DNA of 64,000 nucleotides from Mycobacteroides chelonae (GCF_016767715.1 NZ_CP050145.1:1798001-1862000), one strand, 5' to 3'; shown: positions 53,883-63,782, counted from the stretch's first letter. Made by a program: numbers and translations. Notes: generated by a model from the sequence alone, not told the origin.

Positions 53883-54791
53883 TTACAGCTCGGCCAGGGA
53901 GTCGAGGTCTTCGAGGGATTTCAGGGCCTGGTTGGTGACGCCACGCATCTCACGCTTCGCGATGCCGGCCAGCGCACCTGAGGGCGGCAGCTCCACTACG
54001 GCCTGTACATCTGCCGTCTTGAAGTATTCGGTGCACAGATCCCAGCGCACCGGGGAGGTGAGCTGGTTGACCAGCTTCTCCATGGCGTCGGCGCCTGAGG
54101 TGACGGGGGTGCCATCGAAGTTGGACAGCAAGGTGGTGACCGGCTCGGACGGGAGGATCGCGGCCGCTGCGGCGGCGTACGCCTCCTGCGCGGGAGCCAT
54201 GAAGTGGGTGTGGAAGGCGCCTGCGGTGGCGAGCTGGCGCACGCGCGCCTTGGCCGGGGGATCCTCGGCCAGCTTCTCCAGTGCGGTGATGCGGCCGGCG
54301 GCGACGATCTGTCCGACGGCGTTGCGGTTGGCGGGGATCAGCTCCAGGGCCTCCAGGCGCTCCAGCACCTCGGCCTCGTCACCGCCCAGCACGGCGGACA
54401 TACCGGTCGGGTCCAGCGCGCAGGCCTTGGCCATCTCGGCGCCACGGGTGGCGGCCAGGGCGACGGCGTCGTCGGCGGAGATGACCCCGGCGATGGCGTA
54501 GGCGGCGATCTCACCGACGGAGTGACCGGCGACCACGGTGGTCTTGGCGTTGAGGTGGCCGCGCTTGGTCAGCTCGTCGTAGGCCAGCAGGGTCAGTGCG
54601 ACGACCAACGGCTGAGTGATCGAGGTATCGGTGATCTCTTCGACGGTGGCGGTGGTACCCAGGCGCACCAGATCGAGTCCGCTGGCCTTCGACCACTGCT
54701 CAACCTGGTCGGTGGCACCGGGCAATTCGAGCCACGGTGTCAGCATGCCGGGAGTCTGGGATCCCTGTCCGGGAGCGAGCAGCGCAATCAC
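53883..54791 (-). CDS. fabD: Malonyl-CoA:ACP transacylase FabD
   Basis: A 302-residue transacylase, the same length as M. tuberculosis FabD (Rv2243). The GHSVGE nucleophile is Ser91; APGQGSQ at 6-12 is the first conserved loop, QPLVVAL includes the Gln, and the catalytic His is in GAFHTHFM (about 199-206). It charges AcpM with malonyl groups for KasA. It starts at GTG 54791 as the first gene of the FAS-II operon; the 160-bp region before it holds a candidate MabR site. A 126-base gap precedes acpM. Confidence 0.95.
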   Translation of the reverse strand: MIALLAPGQGSQTPGMLTPWLELPGATDQVEQWSKASGLDLVRLGTTATVEEITDTSITQPLVVALTLLAYDELTKRGHLNAKTTVVAGHSVGEIAAYAIAGVISADDAVALAATRGAEMAKACALDPTGMSAVLGGDEAEVLERLEALELIPANRNAVGQIVAAGRITALEKLAEDPPAKARVRQLATAGAFHTHFMAPAQEAYAAAAAAILPSEPVTTLLSNFDGTPVTSGADAMEKLVNQLTSPVRWDLCTEYFKTADVQAVVELPPSGALAGIAKREMRGVTNQALKSLEDLDSLAEL

Positions 54792-54857
54792 GTATTTAAG
54801 AGAACACTGTGAAGGGCCATTTGCGCCGTGTAAGAGAAAATGAATCTTGTCTTAAGT

Positions 54858-54878
54858 ATTTGTGGGATGCCTACAAAA
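54858..54878. promoter_or_regulatory. Candidate MabR operator in the FAS-II promoter
   Basis: ATTTGT (54858-54863) and ACAAAA (54873-54878) form an almost perfect inverted repeat with a 9-bp centre, in the AT-rich 160 bases between mabR and fabD. MabR of M. tuberculosis recognises a TTTTGT/ACAAAA inverted repeat upstream of its fasII operon, as I recall with a wider spacing (about 17), so the half-sites match better than the spacing. Confidence 0.4.
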
Positions 54879-54950
54879 AAGCATCCGTTGCGACCCGATC
54901 TATACCGTCTCGCAATGTGGGACCTCGCAGGTGACCAGCGAGTAACCCGT

Positions 54951-56231
54951 CTAAGCCTTAATGACATTGATTGTGACTGGTGTGATTCCTGGTTCAGGAG
55001 TGAACACCTCGGCGTGCTCCTGAGCCAGTCTGCCGACGGTTGCCGCGACGCGCAACACATAGGCGTCACGCGGGGACGTTGGGTCCCTACCGGTGAAATC
55101 GGTGATTCGCTTAAGTCGATAGCGCACAGTATTTGGGTGAACAAACAGCGCGCGTGCGCACGCCTCGATCGCGCCCCCGGAATCTAAGTAGGCGTCGAGA
55201 GTTTCGGTCAGCGCCGGGCCGGCGTCGCCGAGCGGGCGCATCACCTCTGTATTGAGGGCCGCAATAGCGGCCTTGTCGCCCAGGAGCGCCCGTTCGGGCA
55301 GAAGCTCGCGCGAGGACACCGGGCGGGGTGCGCCCCGCCACCCCGACACCGCATCCATCCCCGAGAGCGCCTCCACCGCGCTGGTGTGTGAGGCGCTGAG
55401 GGTGCCCGCCGTGGGCCCGATGACCACCGGACCGTCGGAGAAGACCGTCAACAGATCGACCACGAACTTGTTATGGGCCGTGATCGGACCGGACGCGATG
55501 GTGAGCAGCCGGGTTCCCTGGATGACCGCAAGGGCCCCGCGGCCGTGCCGCTGCGCGACCTCATGAACCAAGGAGGTTGCGTTGGCGATGATTTCCGGGC
55601 GGGGAGTGCCGACGATGACCGTTGCCGGCGCGGTGGTGTCCCAGTTGAGTGCGGCGGCACGCGACAGCATGTCCGGTCCGGTATCGCCGCGTACCACCGC
55701 GTCGACCACCGTCGCCTCCAGGCGGGAGTCCCAGGCTCCACGGGTCTCGGCGGCTTCCGCGTACACGCTGGCCGCCCCGAATGCGAGATCGCGGCTGTAC
55801 CGCAAGATGCCCTCGGTTAGCGTCACCAGCTGCTCATCGTTGCGCGCGAGCAGGGGCAGCACCTCTTCGAAAAACTCCATGGCGGTGCGCACCATGTCGA
55901 CGGAATGGCGCAGTGCCAGGCGTTTGGCGAGGTCCTGGGGGACCACCTCGAAGGCCTGCATGGTGAAGCCGACCGTGCCTTCGGGGTCGCGTATCCACTC
56001 GACGAAGTTGTTGATCGCCGTCTGAACCACCAGCGCGACACTGGACCGCTGCGAGGCCTCCAGGTCGGTGAAGAAGGGCAAGCGCTCTTCCATGACATGG
56101 ACGGCCTCGGTCGAGAGCCGGCCGGAGTACTGCTTGATCCGGTGCAGGAGTGCCTCGGGCACCTCGGCCCTTTCGCGGGGCTTGCGGGCCGCGCGAAATC
56201 CGCGAGGAGAGGTCGCCGAATTGTCGGGCAT
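54951..56231 (-). CDS. mabR: FAS-II transcriptional regulator MabR (PucR/CdaR type)
   Basis: A 426-residue regulator homologous to M. tuberculosis Rv2242. The C-terminal HTH is GAIEACARALFVHPNTVRYRLKRITD (about 368-393, in two parts: ACARALFVHP and TVRYRLKRI). The middle is a GGDEF-like region without catalytic motifs and the N-terminal half is the helical domain of the PucR family. MabR activates the fabD-acpM-kasA operon in response to long-chain acyl-CoAs. It lies directly upstream of fabD in the same direction, as in M. tuberculosis. Confidence 0.95.
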   Translation of the reverse strand: MPDNSATSPRGFRAARKPRERAEVPEALLHRIKQYSGRLSTEAVHVMEERLPFFTDLEASQRSSVALVVQTAINNFVEWIRDPEGTVGFTMQAFEVVPQDLAKRLALRHSVDMVRTAMEFFEEVLPLLARNDEQLVTLTEGILRYSRDLAFGAASVYAEAAETRGAWDSRLEATVVDAVVRGDTGPDMLSRAAALNWDTTAPATVIVGTPRPEIIANATSLVHEVAQRHGRGALAVIQGTRLLTIASGPITAHNKFVVDLLTVFSDGPVVIGPTAGTLSASHTSAVEALSGMDAVSGWRGAPRPVSSRELLPERALLGDKAAIAALNTEVMRPLGDAGPALTETLDAYLDSGGAIEACARALFVHPNTVRYRLKRITDFTGRDPTSPRDAYVLRVAATVGRLAQEHAEVFTPEPGITPVTINVIKA

Positions 56232-56282
56232 CCCTAAAAGGTACCCCGGATTCCTAGTGGGAAACCGCCAAATTCAGGGAAG

Positions 56283-59081
56283 TTAGGCGCTACCGGTGTC
56301 CTTAAAAGAGACGTCGGCGGCCGACACGTCATCGATCTTGTACTGCGCGGCGGCCCGGATGGCGACCTCGCGGTCCACCGCGCCCTCGTCGGCCAATGCC
56401 TCGAGCACTGCCACCACAACAGACTCGGCATCGGTGTTGAAGTACCGGCGTGCGGCGGGCCGGGTGTCGGACAGGCCGAATCCGTCGGCGCCAAGTGTCC
56501 GGTAGGTGCCGGGCACCCACGGGCGGATCTGCTCGGGCACCGCCCGCATCCAGTCCGATACGGCCACCGACGGTCCCTGGGCACTCTCCAGTGCCTTCGT
56601 CACGTAGGGGACGGCCTTGGGGCGGTCCGGATGACGCAGCGCCTGGTGATCGATGGCCAGGCCGTCGCGGTTGAGTTCACCCCAGGACGTCACCGACCAC
56701 ACATCGGCCGCCACATCCCACTGTTCGGCCAGCAGATCCGCCGCGCGCAGCGCCTCGGGCAGCGACACCCCGGAGGCCAGGATCTGTGCCTGATGTGTGC
56801 GCGCCTCGGGCGCCACGCGGAACTTGTAGATACCGCGCAGGATGCCCTCGACATCGACGTTCTCCGGCTCGGCCGGCTGCACATACGGCTCGTTGTACAG
56901 CGTGATGTAGAAGTACACATTCTCGCTGTTCTCGCCGTACATCCGCTGCAGGCCATGTTCGACGATGTGGGCGATCTCGTAGGCGAACGCCGGATCGTAA
57001 GCCACCACAGCGGGATTGGTGCTGGCCAGCAACAGCGAGTGGCCGTCGGCGTGCTGCAGCCCCTCGCCGGTCAGCGTGGTTCGCCCGGCCGTGGCGCCCA
57101 GGACGAATCCGCGGGCCATCTGGTCGGCCGCGGCCCACAGCCCGTCGCCGGTGCGCTGGAACCCGAACATCGAGTAGAAGATGTACAGCGGGATCATCGG
57201 CTCGTCGTGTGTCGAGTACGACGTGCCCACCGCGGTGAACGAGGCGGTGGAACCGGCCTCGTTGATGCCCTCGTGCAGGATCTGCCCCTGTGCACTTTCC
57301 TTGTACGCCAACATCAGTTCGGCATCGACCGAGGTGTACAGCTGGCCGTTGCGGTTGTAGATCTTCAGCGACGGGAACCACGAGTCCATACCGAAGGTGC
57401 GGGCCTCGTCGGGGATGATCGGGACGATCCGACTACCAATGTTCTTGTCGCGCAACAGTTCCTTGAAGGTTCGCACTAGCGCCATGGTGGTGGCGACTTC
57501 CTGCTTACCCGAGCCCTTCTTGATCGAGGCGTAGGTCTCCGAGCCCGGCAGCGTGAGCGGGCGCGATTTGGTGCGACGGGACGGGACGAATCCGCCCAGG
57601 GCGCGGCGCCGGTCCAGCATGTACCGGATCTCCGGAGCCTCCGGGCCGGGGTGGTAGTACGGCGGCAGGTACGGGTTCTCTTCGAGCTGCGCATCCGAGA
57701 TCGGGATCCGCTGCTTGTCGCGGAAATCCTTGAGGTCGTCGAGGGTCAGCTTCTTCATCTGGTGCGTGGCGTTGCGGCCCTCGAAGTGCTTGCCCAGGGT
57801 GTAGCCCTTGATGGTCTTGGCCAGGATGACCGTCGGCTGGCCCTTGTGCTCGGTGGCCGCCCGGTACGCGGCGTACACCTTGCGATAGTCGTGACCGCCG
57901 CGCTTGAGATTCCAAACCTGGGCGTCGCTAAGGTCTTTCACCAGCTCCTTGGTGCGCGGATCGCGCCCGAAGAAGTGCTCGCGGACGTAGGCGCCGTCGT
58001 TGGCCTTGTAGGTCTGGTAGTCGCCGTCGGCAGTGGTGTTCATCAGATTCACCAGCGCGCCGTCACGATCGGCGTGCAGCAGGGCGTCCCATTCGCGGCC
58101 CCAGACAACCTTGATGACGTTCCAGCCGGCGCCGCGGAAGAAGGACTCCAGCTCCTGGATGATCTTGCCGTTGCCGCGCACCGGTCCGTCCAGACGCTGC
58201 AGGTTGCAGTTGACGACGAACGTCAGGTTGTCCAGGCCCTCTGTTGCGGCGATATGCGCCAGGCCACGCGATTCGGGCTCGTCCATCTCGCCGTCGCCGA
58301 GGAACGCCCAGACCCGCTGATCGGAGGTGTCCTTGATGCCGCGGTCGCGTAGGTAGTGGTTGAACCGTGCCTGCATGATCGCGTTCATCGGTCCCAGGCC
58401 CATGGAAACCGTTGGGAATTGCCAGAAATCGGGCATGAGGCGCGGGTGCGGGTAGGACGGCAGGCCGCCGCCCGGGTGGCTCTTCTCCTGCCGGAATCCG
58501 TCGAGCTGATCGCTGGTCAACCGGCCTTCCAGGAAGGCGCGGGCGTAGATGCCGGGGGAGGCGTGGCCCTGGATGAAAATCTGGTCGCCGCCGCCCGGGT
58601 GGGCGTTACCGCGGAAGAAGTGGTTGAAACCGACCTCGTAGAGGGCCGCCGAGGAGGCATAGGTCGAAATATGGCCACCCACACCGACCCCTGGCCGCTG
58701 CGCGCGGTGCACCATGATCGCGGCGTTCCAGCGGATCCACGCGCGGAAGCGCCGTTCGGTGTCCTCGTCGCCGGGGAACCACGGCTCGTTCTCGGTGGCG
58801 ATGGTGTTCACGTAGTCGGTGGACGTCAACGCCGGGATGGCCACCCGACCGGCGTTCGCCCGCTCCAGCAGCCGCAGCATCAGGTACCGCGCCCGGGCGG
58901 GACCCGAGCGGGCCAGCAGACCGTCAAACGACTCCAGCCACTCGGTCGTCTCGTCCGGGTCGATATCGGGCAAGTACGACGCCACACCTTCGCGGATCAC
59001 CCGAACGCGCCCTGTGTTCTCGGATGGACTTGCCGCACTTGAATTTCCGGCCAGGTCCTGGCGAGCGAACTCCGTGGTCAA
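56283..59081 (-). CDS. aceE: Pyruvate dehydrogenase E1 component AceE
   Basis: A 932-residue homodimeric-type E1 subunit that decarboxylates pyruvate and passes the acetyl group to the lipoyl E2 (SucB/DlaT). The thiamine-diphosphate motif is [12 protein letters not shown] with [10 protein letters not shown] following. The early [23 protein letters not shown] block holds active-site His residues. M. tuberculosis AceE (Rv2241) is about 901 residues; here a longer N-terminus contributes most of the difference. Start ATG 59081. It is co-directional with mabR, 51 bases away, so they may share a transcript. Confidence 0.96.
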   Translation of the reverse strand: MTTEFARQDLAGNSSAASPSENTGRVRVIREGVASYLPDIDPDETTEWLESFDGLLARSGPARARYLMLRLLERANAGRVAIPALTSTDYVNTIATENEPWFPGDEDTERRFRAWIRWNAAIMVHRAQRPGVGVGGHISTYASSAALYEVGFNHFFRGNAHPGGGDQIFIQGHASPGIYARAFLEGRLTSDQLDGFRQEKSHPGGGLPSYPHPRLMPDFWQFPTVSMGLGPMNAIMQARFNHYLRDRGIKDTSDQRVWAFLGDGEMDEPESRGLAHIAATEGLDNLTFVVNCNLQRLDGPVRGNGKIIQELESFFRGAGWNVIKVVWGREWDALLHADRDGALVNLMNTTADGDYQTYKANDGAYVREHFFGRDPRTKELVKDLSDAQVWNLKRGGHDYRKVYAAYRAATEHKGQPTVILAKTIKGYTLGKHFEGRNATHQMKKLTLDDLKDFRDKQRIPISDAQLEENPYLPPYYHPGPEAPEIRYMLDRRRALGGFVPSRRTKSRPLTLPGSETYASIKKGSGKQEVATTMALVRTFKELLRDKNIGSRIVPIIPDEARTFGMDSWFPSLKIYNRNGQLYTSVDAELMLAYKESAQGQILHEGINEAGSTASFTAVGTSYSTHDEPMIPLYIFYSMFGFQRTGDGLWAAADQMARGFVLGATAGRTTLTGEGLQHADGHSLLLASTNPAVVAYDPAFAYEIAHIVEHGLQRMYGENSENVYFYITLYNEPYVQPAEPENVDVEGILRGIYKFRVAPEARTHQAQILASGVSLPEALRAADLLAEQWDVAADVWSVTSWGELNRDGLAIDHQALRHPDRPKAVPYVTKALESAQGPSVAVSDWMRAVPEQIRPWVPGTYRTLGADGFGLSDTRPAARRYFNTDAESVVVAVLEALADEGAVDREVAIRAAAQYKIDDVSAADVSFKDTGSA

Positions 59082-59221
59082 CTTTTCTGCTCCTTAGGGG
59101 TGGGGGTGCAGATCTCAGTCACAATCAGATCGGTACTCCCATCGTGCCGCAAGTCACTTGCTACTAGCGAGTCTGGTCCAGTCACCAGGTCCAGAGCGCC
59201 TCCAGCAGGTACCGTCGTGAC

Positions 59222-59779
59222 ATGCGTATGGCGGCGCTGTGGATCGCGCTGGCGGCCATCTGTGCAGGGGTGGTGGCGGGCTGCACCGTGACTACGGGAG
59301 GGCAGGCGTCGGCGCCCAGCGAATCGGTGTCGGAGTACCGCACGTACATATCGCAGTCCATCGAGACGTCGCGGTCCGAGGAGTCCAAGCGTCAGGAGAC
59401 GTCGCGGGCGCAGGCTCAGGCCGACGCGTGTGAGACGTTCGCGATGACGTCGAATGCCGCCGTTTCGGCGGGCAATGAGCTCATCTCCGTCATGAACGAC
59501 GAGGGCGGCTACGGGTCGAGCGCGGAGGCCAAGGTGGGCCCGGTCATCAATGCGCTCAACACCAGCGCCGGACAGATCGACTCCGTCAAGGCGAAGGCGC
59601 AGACCGACGAACTACGCGATGCGCTGACGCAGTACGTCGATCAGTCCCGAAAACTGGCCGGGGCGTTCGATAATCGGCTGAGCAGTGGCACTCTCAACTC
59701 CGTGGTCCGTAGTTTCAACGACGCGCGCGAGCGTGCCGGGAAGATCTGCGAACCGCTTCTGCAGACGAAAGGCCGATAG
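59222..59779 (+). CDS. Putative lipoprotein
   Basis: A 185-residue protein with a lipobox VVAGC (Cys about residue 21) after a short signal sequence. The mature part is charged and mostly helical, with a Ser/Glu/Arg/Gln-rich stretch (SRSEESKRQETSRAQ) likely to form coiled coil. Two Cys, in DACETF and KICEPLL, could pair. It lies at the Rv2240c position, but I cannot say it is the orthologue. Divergent from aceE by 140 bases. Function unknown. Confidence 0.75.
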   Translation: MRMAALWIALAAICAGVVAGCTVTTGGQASAPSESVSEYRTYISQSIETSRSEESKRQETSRAQAQADACETFAMTSNAAVSAGNELISVMNDEGGYGSSAEAKVGPVINALNTSAGQIDSVKAKAQTDELRDALTQYVDQSRKLAGAFDNRLSSGTLNSVVRSFNDARERAGKICEPLLQTKGR

Positions 59780-59870
59780 TGCCTGACGAGGATTGCCACT
59801 GGCATGCGACGATGTGAGCATTCATCCCAAGTGCGAAAGCACGCACCCGTGAATAAGGAGGGGCCGAACG

Positions 59871-60296
59871 GTGGTCGCGGCGGCTGACGCCTCGAACTAT
59901 GCCCACAAGCTGGGCATCCAGCGAGATCAGCTTGTGCAGGAGCTGGGCTGGGATGAGGACACGGATGACGACATCCGGGCTGACATCGAGGACGCATGCG
60001 GTTCGGAGCTTCTCGACGAGAGCTCCGACGACGTCATCGATGTGGTCCTGTTGTGGTGGCGCGATGACGACGGCGACCTTGTCGACGCGTTGATGGACGC
60101 CATCACCCCACTGGCTGAGGACGGCGTGATCTGGGTGTTGACGCCCAAGACCGGCAAGCCGGGCCATGTGCAGCCCTCGGAAATCGCCGAGTCGGCACCG
60201 CCGGCGGGCCTGGTACAGACCTCCTCGGTCAATCTGGGGGACTGGAGCGCGACGCGTTTGGTGCAGCCGAAGTCATCCCGCGGCGGGCGGCGCTGA
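59871..60296 (+). CDS. DUF3052 protein (Rv2239c-like)
   Basis: A 141-residue acidic protein of the DUF3052 family, found across actinobacteria next to ahpE. It has ANYAHKLGI-like N-terminus (ASNYAHKLGIQ), the acidic DEDTDDDIRADIED segment and VVLLWWRDDDGDLVDALMDA, typical of the family. The start is GTG 59871 after AGGAGG. Its TGA shares one base with the ahpE ATG, so the two are translationally coupled. Biochemical role unknown; co-occurrence with AhpE suggests redox-related work. Confidence 0.9.
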   Translation: MVAAADASNYAHKLGIQRDQLVQELGWDEDTDDDIRADIEDACGSELLDESSDDVIDVVLLWWRDDDGDLVDALMDAITPLAEDGVIWVLTPKTGKPGHVQPSEIAESAPPAGLVQTSSVNLGDWSATRLVQPKSSRGGRR

Positions 60297-60757
60297 TGCT
60301 GCCTGTCGGGACCGTCGCACCCGATTTCACCCTGCGGAACCAGAACAACCAGCCCGTCAGCCTGACCGATTTTCGCGGTAAGAAGGCCGTGCTGCTGGTG
60401 TTCTTCCCGCTGGCGTTCACCGGGGTCTGCCAGGGCGAGCTGGACCATGTGCGCGACCACATCGGAGACTTCGAGAACGACGACGTGCAGATCATCGGAC
60501 TGTCGGTGAGTGCCGGGCCGATCCACAAGATCTGGTCGAGCTACAGCGGCTTCACCTTCCCGATCCTGTCCGACTTCTGGCCGCACGGAGCCGTTGCCGA
60601 GGCGTACGGGGTGCTCAACGAGAAGGCCGGATATCCGAACCGCGGGACTTTCGTGGTGGATGCCGACGGAATCATCCGATTCGCCGAAATGCTGGACCCC
60701 GGACAAGCCCGTGACCAGGCGGGTTGGGTAGAAGCGCTGGCCGCGCTACATTCGTGA
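60296..60757 (+). CDS. ahpE: One-cysteine peroxiredoxin AhpE
   Basis: A 153-residue peroxiredoxin. The peroxidatic Cys45 is in PLAFTGVCQGEL, with the conserved Thr and Gly; the catalytic Arg is in YPNRGTFVVD. There is no resolving Cys, as in M. tuberculosis AhpE (Rv2238c, also Cys45), which reacts with peroxides and is reduced by mycothiol/mycoredoxin. Length is the same as that protein. It follows DUF3052 with a one-base overlap; tRNA-Val starts 31 bases after its stop. Confidence 0.96.
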   Translation: MLPVGTVAPDFTLRNQNNQPVSLTDFRGKKAVLLVFFPLAFTGVCQGELDHVRDHIGDFENDDVQIIGLSVSAGPIHKIWSSYSGFTFPILSDFWPHGAVAEAYGVLNEKAGYPNRGTFVVDADGIIRFAEMLDPGQARDQAGWVEALAALHS

Positions 60758-60788
60758 GCTGATTCCCACGTTGGTGACGACGTGGACC

Positions 60789-60863
60789 GGGCGTGTAGCT
60801 CAGTGGTAGAGCTCTGGTTTTACACACCAGCGGTCGGGGGTTCGAAACCCTCCGCGCCCACCA
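60789..60863 (+). tRNA. tRNA-Val (anticodon TAC), likely integration site
   Basis: The cloverleaf is complete. The acceptor GGGCGTG pairs with CGCGCCC (one T-G pair), the anticodon stem is CTGGT/ACCAG with loop TTTACAC (anticodon TAC), the T-arm is GGGGG-TTCGAAA-CCCTC, discriminator A and an encoded CCA (60861-60863). The element carrying a tyrosine integrase starts directly after the 3' end. Confidence 0.95.
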
Positions 60864-60955
60864 AGTTTATGCAGGTCAGCAGTGTGTTTTGCGGCGGCCG
60901 GACGCAGTGGCGGGTACCTGATCGGCCGCCAAGTTGCCAGGAAGTTGCCAATGGG

Positions 60956-62287
60956 TCATGTGTCACGTGGCCGGGCCTCGGGTCGTCGGGGGCGCTGCCA
61001 CATCAGGTGGAACTCAGCTTCGCCCGTCAGTGCTCGCACCAGTGTGTCCGGCGCAGGGATGGCTGCGTTCGGGTTCGGGTTGTAGTCATTGAAGTACGCC
61101 AAGTCGGATGGCGCTGCGACGCGGCTGTGTCGGTGGTGGAGAACGCCGGACAACCATTTATATCGGGGGTTCGGCCACAACCGCTCCTTAATCAGCGGGC
61201 CAAACACGTCCCAGGTATCGCCAAACTCGTTCGGCCCCAACGCAATCTGCGAGAAGGTCGAGGCCAGAGCAACGAAGTGCGGCAAGTTGGGGTCTCGCTG
61301 GCGCTTCTTGCGGTCGATCGAGTTGCGGAGAGAGCCGAGGGCGTCATTCCGATCATCGTCGCCGATACATGGGTTGATCGAATACCCGAACATCTGCCCG
61401 ATGTTCGGTCCGGCGGCGAAGGGCAGCCCGCCGTTGGCCGCAACGGCATTCCAGTCGATGTTATCGGGGTCGGGGAAGTGCAGCATCGGACGCCAGGATG
61501 CTCGGATCGGGCGCGGCGCAACTCCATCGGCAGTCATGATGTTGCCGGACTCGGTGTCGCACACCCGGTCGCAGAACTCATGGCTCCACAGGTATTCAAC
61601 AGCCTCCTGGGGTGAGCCAATCGGAAGCTCGATGCGCACGTTCCGTGCGATGCCACGTTTCAGCATGCGTGCCGACAACGCAGTGTGGATTGTTTGGTTC
61701 ATCCGGTGCCACGCCGCGTATGCCTCCCAGTGCCACACCGTGACCTCGACGGTGACCAGCCCTTCGGGCACCCGCACTCCATAATCGGGGGACATCGGTT
61801 GCTCGCCGTGACTTGGCCTCCACGAGTCGGGCACCAACGGTTCGAGCAGAACTGGGCTGACGCGTGAAGCGATCATGCCACCGATTTCTAGTTCGACCAG
61901 CGCCTCCTCGTAAGAGTGATCGTCAGTCGGTCGAAGCACCGTCTTGAGGCGCTGAGTAATCGTTCGACCGACACCCGGCGAGGCGTTCCGCATCAACTCC
62001 CACAGCACCGTAGCGACGTTCATCAGATAAAAGGTCGACTGCGCGCCACCGACACCGCGCCACTGGTCGCCGAACGGACCAACCGGTGCGCCGGGCCACA
62101 CTTCATCCTCGACCAGCTCGAAAATCTGCCGGTAGAAGTCCTGTACGCGCTCGACTTGCAGCGGCCCCTCCTCACCGAGTCTGGCCTCCTCGGCAATCGC
62201 CGACGCATCTCGTTCATGGAAGCCTGGGCGTGGAGGATCGACGGATGCGGGTGGGGATGTGTCGTCGTCATCTGACGCAATGGACAT
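60956..62287 (-). CDS. Uncharacterised element-encoded protein
   Basis: A 443-residue soluble protein that I do not recognise. The N-terminal 30 residues are acidic and Pro-rich. A stretch SPDYGVR then GLVTVEVTVW (P167-D168 ... E181-V-T183) looks like the beta-hairpin of PD-(D/E)xK nucleases, but the expected Lys is Thr, so this is weak. The C-terminal 30 residues are basic. It is the only gene between tRNA-Val and the integrase, which is often the place for accessory or defence cargo. It has a plausible ATG and codon use a little unlike flanking genes. Function unknown. Confidence 0.6.
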   Translation of the reverse strand: MSIASDDDDTSPPASVDPPRPGFHERDASAIAEEARLGEEGPLQVERVQDFYRQIFELVEDEVWPGAPVGPFGDQWRGVGGAQSTFYLMNVATVLWELMRNASPGVGRTITQRLKTVLRPTDDHSYEEALVELEIGGMIASRVSPVLLEPLVPDSWRPSHGEQPMSPDYGVRVPEGLVTVEVTVWHWEAYAAWHRMNQTIHTALSARMLKRGIARNVRIELPIGSPQEAVEYLWSHEFCDRVCDTESGNIMTADGVAPRPIRASWRPMLHFPDPDNIDWNAVAANGGLPFAAGPNIGQMFGYSINPCIGDDDRNDALGSLRNSIDRKKRQRDPNLPHFVALASTFSQIALGPNEFGDTWDVFGPLIKERLWPNPRYKWLSGVLHHRHSRVAAPSDLAYFNDYNPNPNAAIPAPDTLVRALTGEAEFHLMWQRPRRPEARPRDT

Positions 62288-62375
62288 TTCAGCATCGTAT
62301 TGACGCGTTCCGACAATCTCGGGCCGCCGCCCCGCCCGGCGTCCTGCCGCTGGGAAGGTTAGGTCACTTGAGCGA

Positions 62376-63782
62376 TTACCCGAACAGAGAAGCGCCTACG
62401 GCGCGCAACTCGTCGGCTTTCACGTCCGCGTAGATCGACAACGCCACCGCCGGGTCATGACCGTGCCACGCTGCGACGATGTGCGGGGGATGTCCCTGAT
62501 CGAGCATGAGTGACACCGACGTGTTGCGTAAGCCGTGCAGCTTGATCCGCCGCAGCCCGGCCCGCGAGCGCAGCCGCTGGAACTCGTCGGTGTAGGACTC
62601 AGGGCGCAGCGGTTCGCCGTCCTCACGCACGGCTACTAGACGGTCATCGGACCACGGCACGCCGAGCGCCATGGCCTCGCGTTTCTGGGCTGTCTTGAGG
62701 CTACGTAAGGCCTCGGTCACGTCCGCAGGAAGCGGCAGATCGCGACGGCTGCGCGTTGACTTGGGTGCACCCTCTACAGCTTCACTGCCTACGGCCACCC
62801 GGCTGCGTCGCACCAAGAGTGTCCCGGTGTCGAGGTCTACCAACGACCAACGCAGACCCAGTATCTCGGAGCGCCGCAGCCCGTAGCACGAAAGAAGCCA
62901 GCAGGCGTACAGCCGGTGATCGGATACAGCTTCGCGGAACTGGCCGACTTCGGCCAGAGTCCACGACTTCACCGTCTGCTCGTAACTGTCGGCGTCCCCT
63001 TTGCGCTGGCTGTCGTCGGGGTCGGCATCCTTTGGCCGTTCGACCAACGCAATCACGTTGCGCGGCAACACACCCTGATCGACATAGCTTTGGACGACGG
63101 CGCAGAAGGCCGTCAACGTGGAGCGGACGGTCTGCGCGCTCAGACCGCGCTTCTCGGCGGTGACAGCGCTGTCCTCAGCAGCGGGGGCGTACACACCGCG
63201 CCTCAGGCGGGCTACCCGTCTTGTGCCCAGTAGAGCCGAAAGTGCAGAGTGCACGTCGCCGGGCAGCGCGGCGGCAAGATCGGCGGAGGTGATTCCCTCC
63301 GGGTGTTCGGATACCAGAGCGACCACCCGGCCCGCGAGGGAGTCGGCGCGGTAGTGACGGGGGGAGGTGCGGGCTTCGGTCAGCATCCACTGCACAAGGC
63401 TGTCGCCGTCAGTCTTGGTCAATTGTTGGAGCTTCTTGCCGCCGAGGTAGCGCCGCGCGGGTTTCAGATCGTTCTCATAGCTGTAGATGGTGACGCGCCG
63501 GATGCCGCGCCGACCGGCCAGCCACTCGTCGCACGCCTCGTCAACCGTGATGGCCGTAGGCTTGTTGTAGGTGCCTGAGGAGACCTCGCTGGTGATGCGC
63601 CGAAACTCGCGCCGGGCTTCGGCTTTGGTGCGGAATGTGAACTTACGGCGGTCACGGCCACCATCAGGCTTAGTCCCCACATCGACCTGGAACCAGTAAC
63701 TCACTGTCCCGTTCTTGGCGGTGTGCTGGCTGATCGGTTCTGCCCGTCGAGTGCGCTTGGGCTTGCCCTGCTCCGTGCTCAT
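62376..63782 (-). CDS. Tyrosine recombinase/integrase with extra winged-helix-like insert
   Basis: A 468-residue integrase. Residues 1-75 are an arm-binding beta domain (SYWFQVDVGTKP...FRTKAEARREF). The catalytic residues are R303 (YGLRRSEILGL), K341, H416 and R419 (HGLRN), H440 (WHGHD) and Y451 (SIYADV). The core-binding domain starts near 80, but is interrupted at about 145-205 by a compact sequence, LVSEHPEGITSADLAAALPG and RRVARLRRGVYAP, with the look of a winged helix, before resuming at GLSAQTVRSTL. Start ATG 63782, coupled to the previous gene by ATGA. It would integrate at tRNA-Val. Confidence 0.93.
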   Translation of the reverse strand: MSTEQGKPKRTRRAEPISQHTAKNGTVSYWFQVDVGTKPDGGRDRRKFTFRTKAEARREFRRITSEVSSGTYNKPTAITVDEACDEWLAGRRGIRRVTIYSYENDLKPARRYLGGKKLQQLTKTDGDSLVQWMLTEARTSPRHYRADSLAGRVVALVSEHPEGITSADLAAALPGDVHSALSALLGTRRVARLRRGVYAPAAEDSAVTAEKRGLSAQTVRSTLTAFCAVVQSYVDQGVLPRNVIALVERPKDADPDDSQRKGDADSYEQTVKSWTLAEVGQFREAVSDHRLYACWLLSCYGLRRSEILGLRWSLVDLDTGTLLVRRSRVAVGSEAVEGAPKSTRSRRDLPLPADVTEALRSLKTAQKREAMALGVPWSDDRLVAVREDGEPLRPESYTDEFQRLRSRAGLRRIKLHGLRNTSVSLMLDQGHPPHIVAAWHGHDPAVALSIYADVKADELRAVGASLFG

